Assembly (NCBI GenBank): GCA_003117195.1
Contig: BDSI01000005.1
Coordinates: 2,030,857-2,094,856 of the forward strand
Direction: 5' to 3'
DNA: 64,000 bases
From: Eudorina sp. 2006-703-Eu-15
Lineage: Eukaryota > Chlorophyta > Chlorophyceae > Chlamydomonadales > Volvocaceae
A program made the translations under genes and the position numbers. Below are positions 58,200 through 64,000 of the stretch, piece after piece. Within the stretch, counting starts at the first letter, position 1; the number at the start of each line of letters is the position of its first letter. A model generated the notes under the pieces. The model saw nothing but the letters and a program-made list of their open reading frames with translations, was not told the DNA's origin and made no database searches.

Positions 58200-59427
58200 T
58201 TGTTGCGCAGGGATGGTCATGAGGGGTCATGCGATGGATATGTGTGTTGCAGGCATGGGGTGTTTGTATTGTACAAAGGTCAGGATGTCGATGACCCCGG
58301 CGTAGGGTCCGTTGGAGGATGCCTTAGCACCGGATGCGAACAAACATTCATACGGCCTTGGGCCTCCGGAGGCCCAAAAATAATAACCAACCAGGAGGGC
58401 CGGAGGTCCAAAACACAAAGTGAGACCCGCGCTGGACAGGAGACCAGAAAGACTAGCGTTCGAAGGGCAGAACCTTGTGTAACGTCCAAATAAGCCGGTC
58501 AAGCACCCGGCCCCGTCTCCTCCCGATCGTCCTGATCGTTCAACCGGACAGTTTACGTGACAGCAGCTGTATTGGAACAGCCAATCAAATATGGAGAAAC
58601 GAACCGCCCAGAGGTCAGGAACTGTGCGCACCGCCAGGCAAGCGACCGCACAAAAAACAAACGTGTCATTCGCTGCGTGCGGCCGACCATTGCTGACTAC
58701 GACTTCGCTGAGCTGGGAGTCCCAGTGAAAGGGTGGTCAGCGGTGGGGGCTACACACCCCATCCTGAAAGTGCAGGACGGTCGTCTTGTGTGCCGAGGCC
58801 CGGTTCCGTCAGGCCAGGATTCTTAAGCCCTGTAGGTACTCTGTCGTAATAGACCGCGGGTGGACAGGGCACTGACGCCCAGTGGAGCTATCGCTAGGTG
58901 TGGGCGGTTTTTTCGGCCCGGTGGGACCGTACGGGCAGGCCCCTGAATGGTGACTCGCGAGCCCCCGTGGCCCTCCAAGACTACGGGCCACCGCTGGAGA
59001 AGTGACCCCGCCTTGGTGGGGGTGGTGGTTCGCTAATAGGAGCGCCCTGGTGGCTAACTCCCCCTGAGCGGGCTTTATCCCTTGCCATGGTTGGTTCTCA
59101 GGAACGGCGTGGTTCCCTGGTAGTGTGGGCCCGGGGAGTGTTTCGGTGCACTTGGGGAGCCTGTCCGGAGCGCCATGGTGGCGTTAGTTCATTTAGGCAG
59201 TGTATGGTGAGGAAGCTTCGGCTGTCGCCGGGGCTGTCACCGATGACCCGCGGGGTCCGCTGTAACATCCTAATGATAATTGCTCGGAGCAGATCCCCCC
59301 CAGTGACATACGATGCGGGTAATTGCCCTGCGCTTGGCGGGGACATGGGGGTGGGGCCTGCTGGGGCTTGCCCTGGCACACACCGTTGATCCCTTTGAAT
59401 GTCCGCTGTAACGTTCATTCATTCATG
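58200..59427 (+). mobile_element. Probable non-LTR retrotransposon 3' end
   Basis: A short frame, 58557-58826, ends with IADYDFAELGVPVKGWSAVG and a stop, and is followed by about 600 bases of GC-rich non-coding sequence that ends in the dispersed repeat and a GTTCATTCATTCAT tail, the kind of short tandem tail common at LINE 3' ends. Parts of this region recur at 24986-25030 and 35176-35235. No reverse transcriptase motif (such as YADD) is present, so only a 5'-truncated remnant is inferred. Confidence 0.55.
59351..59427 (+). repeat. Dispersed repeat, copy C
   Basis: GGGGCCTGCTGGGGCTTGCC, then CACACCGTTGATCCCTTT, then GTCCGCTGTAACGTTCATTC and a CATT tail. Confidence 0.9.
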
Positions 59428-60275
59428 GGGTTTGGAGTGTGCCGCCAGACGCATCGCGCCATTCGGAAGCCTTCGCGCGCCCAGCAGCAACCGCCACGAG
59501 CCCGGGTCGATCGGCACCACATCCATAAAACCGACTTCTGCGGGGGGGCCAGCATTAAAGCTGCTCGCTCGCCGTACAGGTGCAGACGGCTTATCAGTCT
59601 GGCTTCCACGCGTTTCGTAATGTGGTGACGCCCGGCCAGTGGTTGCGCACTCCTGCTGCGGCCTGAAATGGGTGCGATTGGATGGACTGGATGGATATCC
59701 TTGCGATCCTTGACAGCCTCTTGAACTGCGATAAACATGAACGCTATTCGGGTGAGGCATTTCACCGGCGGCACGACATTAATGTCAGTTTTTTGACACC
59801 TGCGATGTATGCTGACCGATCAGTCCCATTTTCCCGGTGTTGCTTATTGTACTGCGACCTTGCCCCGGATCGCGGACACCGTATGCGCTCGGGGTAATCT
59901 GGGTGCGTGTATGTTCATGCATGTCCCTGAGTAATCAGGCTGACCACCCTATCTCACATTTCTGCCGCGTTCATTTTGTTCGCAGGGACAAGCTGTCACG
60001 TTACTGTTCCTCCCCGAACCTTTACAAGTACCATATAAGCAGCAAATGTGGCCTGGATGTATGATGTGTGGATATGCCTAACGTTGCAGGTGGCCATCTG
60101 TCGTCATGCCGTTCAGACCCATCCAACGCTTCCGATGGCGGTACAAAAAGCGACTTGCACCATGGCGGTTTACGACGAGTCTTTGCATTATAACTTTGGT
60201 GAAAGTAATAAACCATTTATTGTAGGTTAAACAACAGTGACGCGTTGCTTAGGTTCTCTGTCGGCTTGTTTGAAG
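59428..60275. other. Spacer upstream of the HU-like gene
   Basis: About 850 bases, becoming AT-rich towards the HLP start codon; probable promoter and 5' UTR. Nothing else is supported. Confidence 0.5.
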
Positions 60276-61177
60276 ATGGCCCTCGCCGTTCGCAACATGA
60301 CTGCCGCACGTCTGCAAGGCGTTAGTGCCTGCCGTGCTCCTGTGACTCGCCGGGTCGCTGTATGCGTGAGGGCTGCGGCTGAGAAGCCCTCTTCCACTGT
60401 GGGAAAAGCTATCCTGGTCGAGAAGATCGCACAGGAGGCGAATATCACTAAGGCTCAGGCTACCAAGGCGTTCGATACTCTTTTTGACTCAGTGGCTGAC
60501 GCCCTGACAACGGGTCAAAGGGTGCGTGTGTTTCGCTCCTCTCAGTCATGGCCGGCAGAGCAAAACATAACACGGAATGTGTAGTCGTGGCTCATAACAA
60601 ATGATGGAACGGATCCGATTTCCGGCTTGACTCGCCCCTGCTAAGGAAATGGGTTTGGCCATCCCCTGTTTTTCCGCTGCCGCATGCGACTTTCACACAC
60701 GGACGTTGCTGATGCCCCGTTAGGTGACCGTTGTGGGCTTCGGGACTTTCGAGACCCGCGAGCGCAAGGCGCGGCAGGGGCGCAACCCAAGGACCGGGGA
60801 GTCGCTCTCCATTCCCGCCTCGACGGTAGGTGATCGGCGGACACGCAGACGTCTCCCTTATATGTGGTGCCAACTGCTGAGCTGTGCCCCAACCGTCTAA
60901 CCTTATCATTGAATCCTGGCTGCGATTCCCTACCGGACGTCTCCTGTCTCGCACCGGTGCCATGCAGACTCCCGCATTCCGTGCTTCGGAAAGCTTCAAG
61001 GAGAAGGTGAACGGCAAGGCCGCGCCGCCCAAGCCGAAGGCGGCGGCCCCGGCGCCAGCCGCGGCGCCGGCGAAGCCGGCGGCGCCCCGTGCGGCGGCGC
61101 CGCGCCCGGCGGCCCCCGCTCCGCCGCCTGCAGCCGTCAAGAAGGCCGCTCCAGGCGCCGCTAAGCCGAAGAAGTAA
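60276..61177 (+). CDS. HLP: Plastid histone-like HU protein (HLP)
   Basis: Three exons, 60276-60521, 60724-60825 and 60968-61177, join in phase to 185 residues. The first 35 residues ([16 protein letters not shown]..., rich in Ala/Arg/Val, no acids) look like a chloroplast transit peptide. The HU fold follows: [20 protein letters not shown], then [20 protein letters not shown] with the DNA-intercalating arm GRNPRTGE, then [15 protein letters not shown]. The last 55 residues are Pro/Ala/Lys repeats like a histone H1 tail. In Chlamydomonas an HU-like protein (HLP) is a plastid nucleoid component that influences gene expression. HU binds DNA as a dimer. A TGTAA at about 61947 could be the polyadenylation signal. 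Confidence 0.93.
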
Positions 61178-63270
61178 ATGGCCGCGTCAACGACAATTCC
61201 CAGTCGAATGAACGTCTGAAAGCACGCAGGCACGCGCCGGGGCGCACGGGATGCGCAGAGGTTTGTGCAGACGCGGTCTTGGGGGGACCCTCATGCGCAG
61301 CGCGTGTGCCCCATGCCATCTGGGTTGGCACTCGCGCTGTCCAAGTTCCTTGGCAAAGGCTCCCCCACTGCCGTGTCGGGGCTGTATGCGCGCTGCGCAT
61401 GGGGTTCCGAGCTGTGAGGCGGTGTTTACAAAGATGACGTTGCCAAGCCGGCTTGATGTTGGCCATTTTGTGCGCTACCTTTCGAGTGCTAGGTCAGTAG
61501 GGCAGGCGACCAAAGCGCACCAACGCACTGAAGCGCCTCGGTGTGCGATTTGGGGGCGCACGTTGGGTGCGCGCTAGGCATTTTTGGCAGTGCAGTCAGC
61601 TACTACGGTTGCTGCATTCAGTGTCATGCAGTGCGGACCGAGCAGCTGCAGCCATGCGAACCGACAGGATACGCCGCTGAGCCATTCCCTCGGAGTTCAA
61701 CCCGGCCCGGCGCCACATCGGGGAATGTATGGATGTTTGGCTAAAGGAGTTGGTCGGTCGGGGTGACCTTGCGACGATCTCGTCAAGTTTCCGGACGTGA
61801 CCCGTTTCCTGTGAAATCAGGAGACCCTGGCGCCTGGCCAGCGACCGGACACCACTCGGTATGCATCCACCTCACAAAGCCTCGGCCTGGCGCGCGGCGG
61901 CTTTGAAACTGAATGCCGTCGGCGCACCCACCCTCGCCATCTGCATGTAACCGATCTGACCCAAATCGTCATTGTGTGCGCGAGTGAGTTTGATGGCACT
62001 GGGAGGGCTCTCAGCAGGCGATGCCGCCTGCGCTGGGCGGGACAGGTCATCTACGAAGCTGCTTTGCCGGGCTGGATGCACTGAATCTGCACGGCAGCGG
62101 GGGATCCACCCGGCCGCTGCAAGGGCTCCTCCGGGTCCTCTGTTTTACCACCAAGTCGACCGTCAACGGGCCGCAAGAGAACGGGCGCACATGACGGGGC
62201 TTGCCCTGGTATACACCGTTGATCCCTTTGGGGTCCGCTGCAACGTTCATTCATTCATGATGTGGGTTTCGCAGGGTGTGGATGTGGCCTGAAGTAGGCC
62301 AGAGAGGCGGATGCTGCCCGGGTCCGCAAGCCGCCAGCGAGGGAGCTGCCCGCATGCTGGCTTTGGCCCGAATCCGCCCACACAAATGGGGTGTCTGTCC
62401 GGAACCAGCAATGAACCCGACTCGATGTTCGTCAGAGCGCGCACGGTACCTTGTGTACGGCATGTGATCCCCACACACAGCCACTGACGCATAATCCGCA
62501 ACCAAATCCACACAACCAAACCGCGCACTTCGCCGACATCCCAAAGTTTTGTCGATCCAGCATCTGCTCCGACCGCAGTGTCTAATTGCATCCAGCTCCC
62601 CACCGACATGCAGTCAGGAAGAGCCGTCGCACATCCTCCACAAAGCGCTGCATCCTCTAGGCAGCGCGCCGGATCAAATGTTGTCCCGGCCTACGGCAAC
62701 AGGGATATCAACGGAAAAGTGGGGCCCCCGCGCTGTCTGACGGCCGGGTTGCCTCGCAGGGGTTTCCCTCGGGTTCGTCTCTCCCTGGTATCTCCCCTCC
62801 CCCCCCCCACCACCGACGCCGCGGCCTGCAGGTGTGTTCCCAGAGGCGCTGTACTGCCCGCACGTGGCAGCCTGTCACCCGCCCCGAAACCATGCACACC
62901 CAGGGCGAGACGCAACCCCGTAACACTCCGATCGCGATGCCGTACCTCCCGCCACGCGATCCCAGCGCCTCCTATCACATTGGCACTCTTTTTGCCTGCC
63001 GCACCGTGCCTGCATAACCACCCGCATCCCCCCTCAGCTTCAGGGCTGCCCGGCCGTCCGAAAGGCGGCTTACGAACCGCCAAACACTGGGCGCGGACCG
63101 AGCTACCGTGCACATCAGCTTTCACCCCTCCAGGACAGTTCCGTCCGCCCCGTCTGGGTAATCGCACCTCCACGGCCGCGCTCCCTCCCTTTCCTCACCA
63201 ACCCCCAACGGCCGTCTTCTGCCACATCACCCCTACGCGCATCAGCCACATTCTTCCACCGCTGGCACGT
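61178..63270. other. Interval between HLP and EMG1
   Basis: Holds the probable HLP 3' UTR and copy D of the dispersed repeat. Short frames on both strands show no motif or splice chain. Confidence 0.5.
62193..62259 (+). repeat. Dispersed repeat, copy D
   Basis: GGGGCTTGCCCTGGTATACA, then CCGTTGATCCCTTTGGGG, then a GTTCATTCATTCATGA end. Confidence 0.9.
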
Positions 63271-63495
63271 ACCGCCCCGCGCCGCCCCGCCCCGCCCCGC
63301 CCCGCCCCGCCCCGCCCCGCCCCGCCCCGCCCGCCCCGCCCCGCCCCGCCCCGCCCCGCCCCGCCCGCCCCGCCCCGCGCCGCCCCGCCCCGCCCCGCCC
63401 CGCCCCGCGCCGCCCCGCCCGCCCCGCCCCGCCCCGCCCCGCCCCGCCCCGCCCCGCCCCGCCCCGCCCCGCCCCGCCCCGCCCCGCCCCGCGCC
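63271..63495. repeat. (CCCCG)n pentanucleotide repeat at the EMG1 3' end
   Basis: About 45 units of CCCCG with a few short interruptions (GCG, CCG). It ends four bases from the EMG1 stop codon, so the start of that mRNA's 3' UTR is a (CGGGG)n tract. Confidence 0.95.
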
Positions 63496-63498
63496 GCC

Positions 63499-63771
63499 CT
63501 ACACGATGTTCCACTTCATTTCGAACGCGTTGGTGATGCGGCCGATGCAGTAGGCGGCGCTCAGCGGGTACTCGGACACGTTGAGCTCCTCGTCCACGTA
63601 GGGGGCCTCTATGTGGCCGTGCGCGAACGCGCCCACCACAAACACCACCGGGCCGCTGGTGTCGAGCTCCCGGACGTACTCGTGGATGGCGACGTGCTTG
63701 GCCGCCGCGAAGGAGAAGCCGATGCGCTTGCAGTTGAGCGGCAGGTACTTGGTCACAGGCCCTTTGATGAC
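63499..63771 (-). CDS. EMG1: EMG1/NEP1 rRNA methyltransferase, last exon
   Basis: The terminal exon encodes 90 residues after an acceptor at 63772-63774; upstream exons lie beyond the right edge. VIKGPVTKYLPLNCKRIGFS, then GPVVFVVGAFAHGHIE (the SAM-binding loop of the SPOUT knot) and SEYPLSAAYCIGRITNAFE match the EMG1/NEP1 C-terminus. The enzyme methylates N1 of a pseudouridine in 18S rRNA (Psi1248 in human) and is needed for small-subunit biogenesis in the nucleolus. The visible intron contains (GGGTCGGGT)-type repeats. Confidence 0.95.
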   Translation of the reverse strand, partial: VIKGPVTKYLPLNCKRIGFSFAAAKHVAIHEYVRELDTSGPVVFVVGAFAHGHIEAPYVDEELNVSEYPLSAAYCIGRITNAFEMKWNIV

Positions 63772-63814
63772 CTGGCGGCGGATGAGTGGGTTAGCCGTGC
63801 GCCAGGTGTGGCGT

Positions 63815-63935
63815 CGAGTTGGGTCGGGTCGGGTGAGGTTGGGTCGGGCGAGGTTGGGTCGGGTGAGGTTGGGTCGGGTTGGGTCGGTTCGGTTCGGGTC
63901 AGGTTGGCTTGGCGCGGGTCGGGTGAGGCATCGGT
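63815..63935. repeat. GGTTGGGTCGGGT minisatellite in the EMG1 intron
   Basis: Variable tandem units of GGTTGGGTCGGG and GGTCGGGTGA in the last EMG1 intron visible here. Confidence 0.9.
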
Positions 63936-64000
63936 TCGGTTCGGGTTGGATTTGAGTTGGGTCGTGGATGTCCAGCAAGTGATTGACGAATGGAAGACCA

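Noticed and set aside
63611..63955. Plus-strand frame with Gly/Arg/Val repeats
   Set aside because: Antisense of the EMG1 last exon and its repetitive intron.

Overview
The window reads as nuclear DNA of a green alga, most likely a volvocine chlorophyte (Chlamydomonas/Volvox relatives). Reasons: very high GC in exons, many short introns with GT..AG borders, alanine/glycine-rich proteins, abundant micro- and minisatellites, AT-richer gaps full of GTACGGCA-type words, and a plastid histone-like HU protein with a P/A/K tail. No rRNA, tRNA, CRISPR or bacterial operon structure was seen. All multi-exon models below were built by hand by joining GT..AG borders in compatible phase; family names come from recognised motifs, not searches.

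Layout. 1-4043: the visible part of a minus-strand gene for a TIR-domain plus ankyrin-repeat protein, running off the left edge. 4993-8984: minus, mitochondrial glycine carrier SLC25A38/Hem25. 9584-12683: plus, polytopic membrane protein ending in a SlyD-like FKBP domain. 12.7-16.8 kb: poorly coding, with possible fragments of an unknown minus gene. 16847-18067: minus, F-box/ankyrin protein. 19753-23448: a 3.7-kb DNA element with 59-bp terminal inverted repeats that carries divergently transcribed Ulp1-type protease and tyrosine recombinase genes; this is the most unusual object in the window. 25085-32567: minus, COG4, fully resolved in 15 exons. 32691-34060: plus, a small tail-anchored protein divergent from COG4. 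36789-38480: minus, HOP2, meiotic recombination. 40694-42459: minus, D-type cyclin with an LxCxE motif. 43127-44306: long imperfect inverted repeat. 44509-47198: minus, ARGLU1-like splicing cofactor. 49127-55428: plus, BTB-like protein with a giant Ala-rich tail. 58.2-59.4 kb: probable non-LTR retrotransposon 3' end, whose terminal sequence recurs at 33.1, 35.2 and 62.2 kb. 60276-61177: plus, plastid HU-like protein HLP. 63499-63771: minus, last exon of EMG1/NEP1, running off the right edge.

The genes are mostly unrelated housekeeping and regulatory genes (haem synthesis precursor transport, Golgi tethering, splicing, ribosome biogenesis, plastid nucleoid, meiosis, cell-cycle entry). There is no obvious pathway cluster. 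Gene-poor intervals are AT-richer and hold transposon debris.
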